Positions 1 to 12,248 of a DNA stretch of 40,145 nucleotides are shown piece by piece. Each line of letters opens with the position of its first letter. Positions within the stretch are counted from its first letter, which is position 1. The translations under genes and the position numbers were made by a program. The stretch comes from a bacterium (GTDB taxonomy: Bacteria; Verrucomicrobiota; Verrucomicrobiia; Limisphaerales; UBA11358): assembly GCA_021780905.1 (NCBI GenBank), contig JAJXXW010000089.1, positions 1-40,145 of the forward strand, in the 5' to 3' direction. The notes under the pieces were generated by a model. It was not told the DNA's origin. It did not search any database and was given only the letters and a program-made list of their open reading frames with translations.

Positions 1-1
1 G

Positions 2-3000
2 GTGCAAAGCGGCGCGGTGCTTGAGGGGGAAAAGGCGAACCTGAGCGGCACCCTGACGTTGAACGGGGGCACTTGGTATGATAACAACGGCTTTGGCGGC
101 AGCTGGACCGGGCCGGTGATACTGAACGCGGATTCGTTCATTGGGAGCAGTGCTTTTACTTATAGTTTTGCTCAAGTCATCAACGGTCCGATCAGCGGGC
201 CCGGCGGCGTTACCTTTGCCACCGTCGGTTCCGTGATTACTCTTAACGGCACCAATACTTACACGGGCAACACGGTGCTGGCCCAAGGGACATTGACTCT
301 GGGTGCCAACGCTTCCATCTCGAATACGCCGAGTATCTCGCTGGCTTCGGGCACGACTTTCGACGTTTCGGGCGTGAACACAGCGGTAGCCCTCGGCGTG
401 AATCAAAACCTGAAAGCTGGCGCGGCGGGCACCAATGCGACGGCCACTCTCAAGCTGGCGGCGGGCAAAGGGCTGACTTTATCTGCCGGTGGACTGGTCT
501 TCACGGCCTACGCGGGTGGCACCAACGCGCCCTTGACGGCCAACAACGGGACGCTGGCGTTGAACGGTGCGCCGGTGATCGTCACGACCACGACCGTCTT
601 GGGTGCGGGCACTTACCCGTTGATCGGCACAAATGGCGGGGGCGCAACCGTGAGCGGCCCGCCGGGTGCGTTGACGGTTAACGGCAGCGGTTTGGTGGGC
701 GGCAGCTCCGCAACCCTATCGGTGACCAATGGCACCTTGCAGTTGGTGGTGGCCGTTCCGACGATTACTACCTCGGGCACGCTCGCGGCGCTCAATACGA
801 CTTATGGCACGGCTTCCGCCGCGACCAGCTTCAGTGTGTCCGGAGCAAACATGACGGCGGGTATCACGGTGACGCCGCCGGCGGGCTTCGAGCTTTCCAC
901 CAACTCCGGCACCAGCGGATTCGCTGGGAACGGCAGCGCCATTGTCGTGGGCAGTGCCGGCAATATTCCCGGCACCACGGTCTATGTGCGACTGGCGGCG
1001 ACCGCTGCGGTGGCCGGCTCGCCCTATGCCGGAAACATCGTTTGCTCGAGTTCTTGGGCAACAAATGTGAATGTGACTGCGGCCAGCAGCACGGTGGGTC
1101 CGGCAAACCTGAGCATCACCGGCCTGACCGGATCAGATAAGGTGTATGATGGAACGGTCAACGCCGAGGTGACGGGCACTCCCGCCTATGTTGGTTTGCA
1201 AAATGGCGAGGTGTTCTCCGTCACTGGCACGCCCGGCTTTACGTTTGCCGATAAGAATGCGGGTGCCGGCAAGAGTATCACGGTGACTGGTTACACCGCG
1301 CCCTCGGGCAACTACACGGTGAGCCAGCCGACCGGTTTAACGGCCAACATCACCACGAAGGCTGTAACCGTTACGGCGGTTGCCGATAGCAAGACGTATG
1401 ACGGCACGACTACCTCGGCGGGTGTGCCGACCATCAGTCCGGTTTTAGTTAGCGGTGACACGGCAAGCACCTTATACCAGACGTTCAATAACAAGAACGT
1501 CGGCACCGGGAAGACATTGACAGCGACCATCACGATCAACGACGGCAACAGTGGTAACAACTACAGTGTCACCTTGGTGAACAACACGAACGGCACCATT
1601 ACCGCTTTAGCACTGACGGTGACGGCGGTCAGCGACAGCAAGACGTATGACGGGACGATCAGCTCTGCGGGCACACCGACCATCAGTCCGGCATTAGCCA
1701 GCGGGGACACGACCAGTGCGCTGAGTCAGGCGTTCGACACCAAAAACATCGGCACGGGCAAGACGTTGACGCCGGCGATCACGATTAACGACGGGAACAG
1801 CGGGAACAACTACAGCGTGACCCTGGCGAGCAATACCAACGGCGTGATTAGCACTGTGGCGTTGACGATCAGCGCGGTGGCGAACACCAAGACCTACGAC
1901 GGAACGACGAGCGCGGCGGCGGTGCCAACTTACGGCACGGTGTTCGGTTCCGACACGGTGAGCGGGCTGGCGGAGGCGTATCTGGATCCGAATGTGGGTT
2001 CAAACAAGACCTTGGTCGTCACCGGTTACACGGTTAACGACGGTAACAGCGGCAACAATTATGCGGTCAGCTTGGTGACAAATTACAACGGCGTCATCAC
2101 CCCGGTGGTGCCCTTTGTTCGGCAGAACAACGCGACCTTGCTGAACACGACGGGTGCCTGGTCGCCGAGCGGGACGCCAGGCAGCGTTGACATTGCGAAG
2201 TGGGACAATACCGACACTGGTTATCTCTCGACGGCGGTTGGGGGCAACGTGACTTGGGGGCAGATATCAATTGCTAACCCGCTTGGCACCGTTACGATTG
2301 CCAGCACGGCCAGCACCCTTCTGACTCTGAACGGTCTGGGGAATCCATTGACTGGGATTGATATGTCGAGCGCCACAACGAATCTTACCATTGCCGAGGC
2401 AATCAGTCTGGGTGCCAGCCAAACTTGGAACGTCGGCGCTTTACGAACACTCTCCGTCAGTGGTGTCATCAGCGGCAGCGGCTTTGGGATTACCCAAAGC
2501 GGCAGCGGCACGTTGATCTTGGCCAACAACAACACCTACACTGGCGGCACTACCCTCAGCGCGGGACTTTTGGAGGCGGATAACAACACGGCCTTGGGGA
2601 TCGGTCTGCTGACGATGAACGGCGGCATATTGACCAACAATGTCAGCGCCACGCTGGCCAACGCGGTGAGTCTGGCGGCCGCCAGCATCATCGGCGTGGG
2701 CGGTGGCCAGACGCTCACCCTCGCCGGTGTCATTACCAATACCTTTGGCCTGACCAAGGCGGGCGCGGGCACGCTGATCTTGGCCAACAACAACACCTAC
2801 ACTGGCGGCACGACCCTCAGCGCGGGACTTTTGGAAGCGGATAACAACACGGCCTTGGGGACCGGTCTGCTGACGATGAACGGCGGCGCGTTGAGTAACA
2901 ATGTCAGCGCCACGCTGGCCAACGCGATGAGTCTGGCGGCCGCCAGCACCATCGGCGTGGGCGGTGGCCAGACGCTCACCCTCGCCGGTGTCATTACCAA

Positions 3001-5296
3001 TACCTTTGGCCTGACCAAGGCGGGCGCGGGCACGCTGACCTTGAACAATGGCAACACTTACTCCGGTGCGACGACCGTCAGCGCGGGTGAATTGATTGGG
3101 GTCACGGGCGGTTCCTGCGCGAACACCGCGGTGAGCGTGGCGGCGGGGGCTACCAACGGGGTGCAGGTGGCGGGGGCGAACGGCCAGTGGTTCTGCGGCG
3201 GGCTGAACAACCAGGATGGCAGTTGGGTGGACATCAACTTTAATGGCTTGGCACCCGGCACTATCGCGCCGCTGTATGTGAATGGCAATGTCGCCTTCAC
3301 CAATGCGAATGTCATGGTGCGCGGCGTCGCCAGCACCCTGCTTCCGGGCCATTATCCACTGATCCAATACACCGGCACGCTGACCGGGACGGTCACGCCG
3401 GCCAGCATTAACCTGCCGGCCTTTGCGGCGGGAGCAGTGGGCACCATCGTCAACAACCCCGCCAACCATTCGATTGATTTGGTGGTCAGTGGCGATGATA
3501 ACACCGGCAGTGGCGGCTTGACCTACTATACGGATGCGAACGGGCTGAACTCCAATTCGGTCACGCCTTATTTGAATGGTTATGTTGTTCATGTGTTCAC
3601 GACCACTGGCAGCAGCACGTTGAGCCTCCCGACGGCCGTGGCCAACGCCAGCGTGCTGGTGGTGGCGGGTGGCGGTGGCGGTGGTGGTAATAGCGGCGGT
3701 GGCGGTGGCGGTGGCGGCGTGCTCTACACCAATGGGTTCACCATCAGCAGTGGCGCGACGACGATCACTGTGGGTGGTGGTGGCGTTGGTGGGAAAAGTG
3801 GCGGTGCCGCTCCTAGCAACGGAACTAACAGCATTTTTTCGAGTCTTACGGCCATAGGTGGCGGAAGAGGCGGCAGCTATAATGGCTATGCTCCTAGCGT
3901 TGGCGGCAGTGGTGGCGGCGGATACTGGCAGTCCCTTACTGGTGCCAGCGGCACGGCGCGACAAGGCACCAGCGGTGGCACTGCGGTTGTCAATCCAGAT
4001 TACCCTGGCGCAGGCGGCGGCGGGGCTTTGGCCGCAGGCGCGGCAGGCACCGCCGCGAATGGGAATGGCGGACCGGGTGGAGCTGGAACGAATTATTCCA
4101 TTTCAGGAAGTGTGGTAACGTATGGCGGTGGTGGTGGCGGCGGCGTGGATAACCAGCGCAAAAGTAGTGCGCTGGCCGGGGCTGGTGGGGCTGGCGGCGG
4201 CGGTAATAGCGCTACGACAGGCGCGGCGGCGGCGGCGGGCACAGCCAACACTGGCGGTGGTGGTGGCGCTGGCGGTAATAACGCCAACCGGAATGGTGCG
4301 GCCGGCGGTTCGGGCATCGTGATTGTGCGGTATCCTTACGCGATCACCGGTTCACTTACTTGGGCGACGAATTCCGGTTACTGGGACACCACCAGCGCCG
4401 ACTGGAAGGACATCAACGGCCATACCGGCCTGCAATATGTGAACGCTTACCAGGTGATCTTTGACGACACGGCGAGCGGGAGTTCGCCCATCCTGGTGAC
4501 CAACGCGGTGACGGTTTTCCCAGGGAGCGTGACGTTCAACCTGACGAACAAGAGCTATGTCATTTCCGGCAGCGCCATTGCGGGTGCCGCCATGCTGACG
4601 GTCAATGGACCAAACAATGGCACGAATCTGGTTACCCTCACCGGCACCAATACTTATACCGGGGCAACGGTGGTTAGTGGTGGCACGCTGCTAATTGATG
4701 GGGCTATCACCAGTGCGGTGACGAATTGGTCTGGAGCAGTGTTTGGAGGCACAGGCAAGGTTACGGGGAATGTCGGCTTTGCGACCGGTTCGTCGGCGTT
4801 ATTCACTAACGGAGCGACGCTGGTCGTCACCGGCAATCTGGTTCTGAGCAGCAATACGGTTTATTTGAACCTGTCGAACAACGTGCCGGCCGGCACCTAC
4901 ACGCTGGCGACTTATTCGCAAACCGGCAGCAGCGGAACGTTCAACGCCACCCCCACCATCGCCAGCGGTTCACTGGCGTCAGGAACGACCGCCACGGTCA
5001 CCAATGGTGCCGGCGTGGTGAATCTGGTGGTGACGAGCAATCCGCAACCGAGCATCGCTGTGAATAATGGCGTGCAAGTGACCGGACGGACCACCACCCA
5101 GAATGGCGCAACCACGTTTACGGTAACCTATAGCGGAATGCCCGGTCAGACGTATGTCGTGCAACGGTCAACGGACTTGACTAAGTGGGAGAATGTAACG
5201 ACCAACCTGATCACAGGCCAACTGCCTTTGATTTATACGGAGGAATTGAAGCCCGATACCCGGCAGATGTTCTACCGCGTGATACCTCTACCATAA
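2..5296 (+). CDS. giant secreted beta-strand-repeat protein (5'-truncated)
   Basis: This is the 3' part of a very large surface or secreted protein; the frame is open at the window edge, so the N-terminus and signal peptide are not seen. Beta-strand repeats of the autotransporter-associated type (NTYTGxTxxxxGTL) lie near residues 80-100, 835-1035 and 1535-1575. Four YDG modules (KVYDGT or KTYDGT cores) run from about 370 to 703. A glycine-rich block with long GGGGG runs spans about 1215-1443. The last 60 residues form a compact TYVVQRSTDL...FYRV domain common at the C-terminus of verrucomicrobial exported proteins. I see no beta-barrel, PEP-CTERM or sortase signal. The composition (G, T, A, N, S; almost no Cys) fits an extracellular beta-helix or adhesin-like fibre. 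The function is inferred from repeats only; class is fairly sure, role unknown. Confidence 0.8.
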   Translation: MQSGAVLEGEKANLSGTLTLNGGTWYDNNGFGGSWTGPVILNADSFIGSSAFTYSFAQVINGPISGPGGVTFATVGSVITLNGTNTYTGNTVLAQGTLTLGANASISNTPSISLASGTTFDVSGVNTAVALGVNQNLKAGAAGTNATATLKLAAGKGLTLSAGGLVFTAYAGGTNAPLTANNGTLALNGAPVIVTTTTVLGAGTYPLIGTNGGGATVSGPPGALTVNGSGLVGGSSATLSVTNGTLQLVVAVPTITTSGTLAALNTTYGTASAATSFSVSGANMTAGITVTPPAGFELSTNSGTSGFAGNGSAIVVGSAGNIPGTTVYVRLAATAAVAGSPYAGNIVCSSSWATNVNVTAASSTVGPANLSITGLTGSDKVYDGTVNAEVTGTPAYVGLQNGEVFSVTGTPGFTFADKNAGAGKSITVTGYTAPSGNYTVSQPTGLTANITTKAVTVTAVADSKTYDGTTTSAGVPTISPVLVSGDTASTLYQTFNNKNVGTGKTLTATITINDGNSGNNYSVTLVNNTNGTITALALTVTAVSDSKTYDGTISSAGTPTISPALASGDTTSALSQAFDTKNIGTGKTLTPAITINDGNSGNNYSVTLASNTNGVISTVALTISAVANTKTYDGTTSAAAVPTYGTVFGSDTVSGLAEAYLDPNVGSNKTLVVTGYTVNDGNSGNNYAVSLVTNYNGVITPVVPFVRQNNATLLNTTGAWSPSGTPGSVDIAKWDNTDTGYLSTAVGGNVTWGQISIANPLGTVTIASTASTLLTLNGLGNPLTGIDMSSATTNLTIAEAISLGASQTWNVGALRTLSVSGVISGSGFGITQSGSGTLILANNNTYTGGTTLSAGLLEADNNTALGIGLLTMNGGILTNNVSATLANAVSLAAASIIGVGGGQTLTLAGVITNTFGLTKAGAGTLILANNNTYTGGTTLSAGLLEADNNTALGTGLLTMNGGALSNNVSATLANAMSLAAASTIGVGGGQTLTLAGVITNTFGLTKAGAGTLTLNNGNTYSGATTVSAGELIGVTGGSCANTAVSVAAGATNGVQVAGANGQWFCGGLNNQDGSWVDINFNGLAPGTIAPLYVNGNVAFTNANVMVRGVASTLLPGHYPLIQYTGTLTGTVTPASINLPAFAAGAVGTIVNNPANHSIDLVVSGDDNTGSGGLTYYTDANGLNSNSVTPYLNGYVVHVFTTTGSSTLSLPTAVANASVLVVAGGGGGGGNSGGGGGGGGVLYTNGFTISSGATTITVGGGGVGGKSGGAAPSNGTNSIFSSLTAIGGGRGGSYNGYAPSVGGSGGGGYWQSLTGASGTARQGTSGGTAVVNPDYPGAGGGGALAAGAAGTAANGNGGPGGAGTNYSISGSVVTYGGGGGGGVDNQRKSSALAGAGGAGGGGNSATTGAAAAAGTANTGGGGGAGGNNANRNGAAGGSGIVIVRYPYAITGSLTWATNSGYWDTTSADWKDINGHTGLQYVNAYQVIFDDTASGSSPILVTNAVTVFPGSVTFNLTNKSYVISGSAIAGAAMLTVNGPNNGTNLVTLTGTNTYTGATVVSGGTLLIDGAITSAVTNWSGAVFGGTGKVTGNVGFATGSSALFTNGATLVVTGNLVLSSNTVYLNLSNNVPAGTYTLATYSQTGSSGTFNATPTIASGSLASGTTATVTNGAGVVNLVVTSNPQPSIAVNNGVQVTGRTTTQNGATTFTVTYSGMPGQTYVVQRSTDLTKWENVTTNLITGQLPLIYTEELKPDTRQMFYRVIPLP
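2505..3026 (+). repeat. two tandem 261-bp near-identical units in the surface-protein gene
   Basis: The 87-codon unit starting near 2505 is repeated almost base for base from about 2766 (for example, the run beginning gatcttggcc occurs at an offset of exactly 261). A third copy diverges soon after 3040. Each unit encodes one beta-strand-repeat module. The near-identity suggests a recent duplication, and copy number could change by slippage or recombination. Confidence 0.85.
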
Positions 5297-5316
5297 CTCA
5301 TGGCTCAATTTCAGGG

Positions 5317-5710
5317 GTGCTTTCCAAAAGAACCTCCCCAGCCTTGGACGCGGCCAAAGACCGGGCCAATTCGCTGGCCACGGTGGATAAGGCGATGGAC
5401 TTTGGCAACGGAGCCTCACCTTCAACCTTGAACATGGCGAACGCCGCCCTGCAAAAGCAACTGGATGATTACAACCAGAAGCTTTCAGACTTGGATGATG
5501 CGCTGAACAAACTGGAAACAGCGGAGGGAACAGTGACCGATCTCGGCTCACTGTTTGCTCGCGGGTGTGAAGGTGAAATACGGCCCGGACAGCTCGGAAT
5601 ACGAAATGGCCGGCGGCAAACGCAAAAGCGAAATCAAACGCAGCCCCCGCACCAAAACGGCGGTGGCCGCGGCAAAGCAAGGCCTGTTAGACGGCCCCCA
5701 CTCGGCATGA
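5317..5710 (+). pseudogene. frameshifted remnant of a small helical/basic-tail protein
   Basis: From GTG 5317 one frame encodes an acidic helical stretch (ALQKQLDDYNQKLSDLDDAL) up to about 5550. The natural continuation, LLAGVKVKYGPDSSEYEMAGG followed by a Lys/Arg-rich tail, lies in the +1 frame and stops at TGA 5708. The break is in ctgtttgctc near 5551-5560; removing one T rejoins the frames. The KYGxDSxEYExxGGxRxSExKR tail resembles a small uncharacterised family I associate with Verrucomicrobia and Planctomycetes, from memory. It starts only 20 bp after the giant surface-protein gene. The start is uncertain, and the upstream end may also be lost. A sequencing error in the T run is the main alternative to a real pseudogene. 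Confidence 0.5.
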
Positions 5711-5743
5711 ATCAAAATGCGACGGTGAAAGCCGCCGCGTTTT

Positions 5744-8815
<3,072 letters not shown>

Positions 8816-8852
8816 AATCACCTTTGCGTCAGGTTGGTTAAAATGAACGAAT

Positions 8853-8881
8853 ACGCTACGCGACGCAGCGGGCAGCGTCAA
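8853..8881 (-). promoter_or_regulatory. possible sigma70-type promoter of secA
   Basis: On the minus strand TTGACG (8876-8881) is followed after 17 bp by TAGCGT (8853-8858), 37 bp before the GTG start of secA. The -35 is good and the -10 poor (3 of 6), so this is only a candidate. The same TTGACG hexamer occurs in the asd promoter candidate. Confidence 0.3.
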
Positions 8882-8945
8882 AGCGAAACCGAATCAGAAA
8901 TCTAGCTGTTGCTCCGGCCGGGTGCGTGCGGCAAAATTAAAGCTC

Positions 8946-9911
8946 ATGGTTCGTCCCCCCAATGACCTGGGTTCCCTGCGCTTCGGCCGCGTTGAGCAAG
9001 AGCGGCTGCTGCTGGCGCTGGCGTTCTCGCTGCTCGTGCACCTCGCCGTCTGGGGCGGCTACGAGGCGGAGAAAAAAACCGGCTGGCTGAAAAAACTGCT
9101 GCCGCCCGCCCGGCACCGGCTGGTGCTGCGGCCACCCAAACCGGTCGTGCAAAATTTGGACCCCGCCATTTTTCTGGACGTGTCCGAGGCGTCCGCCGAC
9201 GCGCCCAAGACGGCGAAATATTATTCCGACAAAAATTCCAAAGCCGCCAATCCCGAGGCCGACCGGGAGGCCAACCAGCCGAAGTTGGACGGCAAGCAGC
9301 GAGACGTGCCCAAGCTCAAGGACACGCCGCGTCCGGCCAAGGCCAAACCGGTCGCGGCCGCGCGGCCGCAACCGCCCGACGAGCAAAAACCACCGGCCCC
9401 CAAACCCGCCACCGCGCTGAATCCCGGCGCCTTGCAGCCGGGCAAGCCGGAAGACTCGCCCAAACCCGAGGCGCAGCCCAAACCCCGTCCGCGCACCATC
9501 CGCGAGGCGCTGGCCCAGTTGAATTCCAGCCAGCTTCCCGGTTTGCAGATGCAGCAGGAGGGCGGCGTGAGGCGGCGCGCGGTTTCCTCGTCGCTGGACG
9601 CGCTGGCCACGCCGTTCGGCGCGTATGACCGCGCGATTGTCGGGGCCATCAGCCAGCGCTGGTATGATTTGCTGGACAGCCAGCAGTTTGCCGACAACCG
9701 GACCGGCAAGGTCACCGTTTATTTTCACCTGAATCCCGACGGTTCGGTCACCGAGCTGAAAATTTCCGGCAACACCGTCGGCGATTTGCTGGGCTATGTC
9801 TGCCAGGAAGCCATCCAGCAGGCCGCGCCGTTCGGCCCGTGGCCGTCGGACATGCGCCGGATGGTCGGCGCGAATTTTCGCGAAATCACCTTCACCTTCT
9901 ACTATTATTGA
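8946..9911 (+). CDS. TonB/TolA-like energy transducer
   Basis: The protein has a short basic N-terminus, one membrane anchor (about LLLALAFSLLVHLAVWGGY, residues 20-40), then a long Pro/Lys/Ala-rich periplasmic stretch (about 85-190) and a compact C-terminal domain (TGKVTVYFHLNPDGSVTELK onward) of the TonB/TolA C-terminal type. Such proteins carry proton-motive force from an ExbB-ExbD or TolQ-TolR complex to outer-membrane partners. ATG 8946 is chosen over GTG 8922 because it starts just before the basic residues; no clear ribosome site supports either. It is followed by exbB-like and exbD-like genes in the same direction, which supports the assignment. TonB versus TolA cannot be decided here; no tolB or pal lies next to it. 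Confidence 0.75.
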   Translation: MVRPPNDLGSLRFGRVEQERLLLALAFSLLVHLAVWGGYEAEKKTGWLKKLLPPARHRLVLRPPKPVVQNLDPAIFLDVSEASADAPKTAKYYSDKNSKAANPEADREANQPKLDGKQRDVPKLKDTPRPAKAKPVAAARPQPPDEQKPPAPKPATALNPGALQPGKPEDSPKPEAQPKPRPRTIREALAQLNSSQLPGLQMQQEGGVRRRAVSSSLDALATPFGAYDRAIVGAISQRWYDLLDSQQFADNRTGKVTVYFHLNPDGSVTELKISGNTVGDLLGYVCQEAIQQAAPFGPWPSDMRRMVGANFREITFTFYYY

Positions 9912-9935
9912 ATTAACTTGGTCTCCTCATTGATT

Positions 9936-10520
9936 ATGGAAAATGCCGTTTACCTGTTGCTGGCGCTGACCTCGGTGGTGTGCGTCGGCGTGATTTTCTG
10001 GCGCGGCTGGATGTTGCGGTGGAATTCTGTGGTCCCGCCCCAACTGGTCGAGGCGCTGGCCGAATGCCGCTCGCGCGAGGACGCCAACGCCATCCGCACG
10101 GTGTGCGCCAACCATCCCTCGCCGCTGGGCCGGCTGATCCAGTTGGCGGCCAGCCGGCTCGACTGGGCGAAGGACGACAACTTGGATTCGCTCGAAACGG
10201 CCGCGCGGCATGAAGTCGTCCACCTCGAACGCGGCCTGGTGGTGCTGGAAGTCATCGTCGGCATCGCCCCACTGCTCGGACTGGTCGGGACCATCGCGGG
10301 CATGATGACGGTGTTCGGCGACCTTGGTCAGACCGGGTTGAACGACGCGGCCAAGCTGGCGCAAGGCATCGCGCTCATCCTGCGGGCCACGCTGGCGGGC
10401 CTGCTCATCGCTATCCCGTCGCTGATTTTCTGGAGCTACTTCACCAAAAAAGTCGAGGTGCTGTCCGTGGAAATGGAGACGCTCTGTGACGAGTTCCTGC
10501 GCCGACAATACCGCAAATGA
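9936..10520 (+). CDS. MotA/TolQ/ExbB family proton channel
   Basis: A 194-aa inner-membrane protein: one N-terminal membrane helix (VYLLLALTSVVCVGVIFW), a cytoplasmic loop with acidic and basic helices, then two long membrane helices (LEVIVGIAPLLGLVGTIAGM and GIALILRATLAGLLIAIPSL). The GIAPLLGLVGTIAGMMTVF segment is the family signature lining the proton path. With the neighbouring ExbD/TolR-like protein it should form the pmf-driven stator that energises the TonB/TolA-like protein encoded 24 bp upstream. ATG 9936 is preferred to TTG 9918 because it directly precedes the first membrane segment. Confidence 0.85.
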   Translation: MENAVYLLLALTSVVCVGVIFWRGWMLRWNSVVPPQLVEALAECRSREDANAIRTVCANHPSPLGRLIQLAASRLDWAKDDNLDSLETAARHEVVHLERGLVVLEVIVGIAPLLGLVGTIAGMMTVFGDLGQTGLNDAAKLAQGIALILRATLAGLLIAIPSLIFWSYFTKKVEVLSVEMETLCDEFLRRQYRK

Positions 10521-10631
10521 GTTGCCAGTTACAGGTTGAAATTGGCAGCTTGCCGGCGCGCGGGAACGTAGCGGGCGACCTGGCCAACAACTCTTTTGAC
10601 CGCTTCAACCCTCAACCCTCAACCCTCAACC
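10521..10631 (+). repeat. 7-nt periodic spacer ending in TCAACCC units before exbD
   Basis: From 10605 the unit TCAACCC occurs three times plus a partial fourth and stops 4 bp before the ATG. Five GTTG-like heptads (GTTGCCA, GTTACAG, GTTGAAA, then weaker ones) begin at 10521 directly after the exbB stop. The two blocks are exactly 84 bp (12 x 7) apart, so they share one register. No Shine-Dalgarno sequence is visible before exbD. Confidence 0.7.
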
Positions 10632-10635
10632 GCTG

Positions 10636-11061
10636 ATGCGTTTTCTCGTCCATCGCCGCCGCTCGCCGCCGGCCGTCATCATCGTCGCGCTGATTGACGT
10701 GCTGGTGGTGCTGCTGATTTTTCTGATGGTGACGACGACGTTCAAGCAGCAGCCGTCGCTCAAGCTGGCGCTGCCGGAATCCGCCACCGCACAGAAAACC
10801 GGCGCCGAGGAGCATCCGCCGCTGGTGGTGAACATTGACGCCGACGGCAACTTCCGGTTCGGCGAGAACAACCTGCCGCTGACGCTCGACCAGTTGCGCG
10901 CCCAGTTGCGGGCGGCCACGGCGAAAGCCGCGGACGTGAAGCTGGCGATTCGCGCCGACAAAAAAGCGCCGTGGTTCCGTATCGTGAACGTGATGGATCT
11001 GGCCAAGGAAATGAGGATCAAAAACCTGAGCGCCTTCACCAAGGACACGGCCAAGCCCTGA
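10636..11061 (+). CDS. ExbD/TolR family biopolymer transport protein
   Basis: A 141-aa protein with a short basic cytoplasmic tail (MRFLVHRRR), a single membrane helix (IIVALIDVLVVLLIFLMVTT) and a periplasmic domain. The Asp in the LIDVLVVLLIFLM motif (about residue 20) is the proton-accepting residue conserved in ExbD/TolR/MotB. It completes the TonB-like/ExbB/ExbD trio and is separated from exbB by the heptad spacer. The ATG follows the TCAACCC run directly. Convergent with asd. Confidence 0.85.
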   Translation: MRFLVHRRRSPPAVIIVALIDVLVVLLIFLMVTTTFKQQPSLKLALPESATAQKTGAEEHPPLVVNIDADGNFRFGENNLPLTLDQLRAQLRAATAKAADVKLAIRADKKAPWFRIVNVMDLAKEMRIKNLSAFTKDTAKP

Positions 11062-11110
11062 AATCGGAACCGTCCGGGCGCAGAAAAGATCCGGATTCGA
11101 TTAAGCCGGC

Positions 11111-11147
11111 AAAAAGGCAGGAACCAGTCGCCTGGATTCCGGCCTGC
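11111..11147 (-). terminator. intrinsic terminator of asd
   Basis: Read on the minus strand, an imperfect hairpin (ccag/ctgg and gcagg/cctgc arms around a gcga loop, with small bulges) is followed by a run of five T. It lies between the converging exbD-like and asd genes, just past the asd stop. The plus-strand read has no T run. Confidence 0.55.
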
Positions 11148-11173
11148 ACCGTTTAATGATTTGGCGGCATTAT

Positions 11174-12178
11174 TTATTTCATCAGCACTTCCGCGATCTG
11201 CACCGCGTTCAGCGCCGCGCCCTTGAGCAGCTGGTCGCCGCTGACCCAAAAGCACAAGCCGTTGTCCAGCGCGCAGTCGAGGCGCAGCCGGCCGACCTCG
11301 CAGTTGTATTTCTCGGAGGTGAACAGCGGCATCGGATACTTCTTGTTCTCCGGCTCGTCCACGACGTCGAGACCCGGGGCTTTGTTGAGCACTTCGCGGG
11401 CAGCTTCGACGGTCACGGGTTTTTCAAACTCCGCGCTGACGGCGATGGAGTGCGAGCGATACACCGGCACGCGCACGCAGGTCACGCTGGCGCGGAACGC
11501 GGCGTGGTGCATGATTTTGCGGCCTTCGTTTTCCATCTTCATTTCCTCCTTCGTGTAGCCGCTCGGCAAGAAGGAATCCACGTGCGGAATCACGTTGAAC
11601 GCGATCTGGTGCGGATAGACCTCTTTCGTCACCGGCTTATTGGTGACGATTTGTTCCACCTGCTTTTCCAGTTCTTCCAACGCCTTCGCGCCCGTGCCGG
11701 AGACGGCCTGGTAGCTCGACGCAAAAATGCGTTTCACGCCGAACGCCTGATGCAGCGGATATAACGCCATGAGCGTGATGGCCGTGGTGCAATTCGGATT
11801 GGCGATGATGCCCTTGTGCAGTTTGACGTCGTCGGCGTTGATTTCCGGCACGACGAGCGGCACGTTCGGGTCTTGGCGGAACGCGCTGGAATTATCCACC
11901 ACCACGCAGCCGGCCTGGGCCGCGATGGGCGCGAATTCCTTCGAGATGCCGCCGCCGGCGCTGAACAGCGCGATGTCAATTCCCGCAAACGAATCCTTCG
12001 TCAGTTCCGTGACGGCGATTTCCTGCCCGCGAAATTTCAATTTCTTGCCAGCGGAACGGGCGGAGGCGAGCAGCGTCAGCTTGCCCACCGGAAAATTCCG
12101 CTTTTCGAGGGTCTTGATCATCTCGATGCCGACTGCGCCGGTGGCACCGACAATTGCGACGTGCGGATTGCGATTCAT
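11174..12178 (-). CDS. asd: aspartate-semialdehyde dehydrogenase
   Basis: Reduces aspartyl phosphate to aspartate semialdehyde with NADPH in the path to lysine, diaminopimelate, methionine and threonine. The 334-aa length is normal. It has the N-terminal Rossmann motif GATGAVG (residues 11-17), the substrate Arg in SSAFR (R101), the catalytic Cys in NPNCTT (C130) and the catalytic His in YRSHSIAV (H243). ATG 12178 directly precedes the VAIVGATGAVG strand. It is a single gene: it has its own promoter candidate upstream and a terminator candidate downstream. Confidence 0.97.
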   Translation of the reverse strand: MNRNPHVAIVGATGAVGIEMIKTLEKRNFPVGKLTLLASARSAGKKLKFRGQEIAVTELTKDSFAGIDIALFSAGGGISKEFAPIAAQAGCVVVDNSSAFRQDPNVPLVVPEINADDVKLHKGIIANPNCTTAITLMALYPLHQAFGVKRIFASSYQAVSGTGAKALEELEKQVEQIVTNKPVTKEVYPHQIAFNVIPHVDSFLPSGYTKEEMKMENEGRKIMHHAAFRASVTCVRVPVYRSHSIAVSAEFEKPVTVEAAREVLNKAPGLDVVDEPENKKYPMPLFTSEKYNCEVGRLRLDCALDNGLCFWVSGDQLLKGAALNAVQIAEVLMK

Positions 12179-12190
12179 AATTGGCCGGAT

Positions 12191-12218
12191 AATCTAGCAG
12201 AAACGGCGCAAGCGTCAA
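12191..12218 (-). promoter_or_regulatory. sigma70-type promoter of asd
   Basis: On the minus strand TTGACG (12213-12218) and TAGATT (12191-12196) are 16 bp apart and sit 12 bp before the asd ATG. The transcript leader would be very short. Confidence 0.5.
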
Positions 12219-12248
12219 TTGCACGAGTTCGCCAAATCGAAGAAACCA

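Noticed and set aside
2441..3964. 507-aa frame antisense to the surface protein
   Set aside because: Repeats of the real gene read backwards give repeated nonsense blocks (QGRVVIR); no signal.
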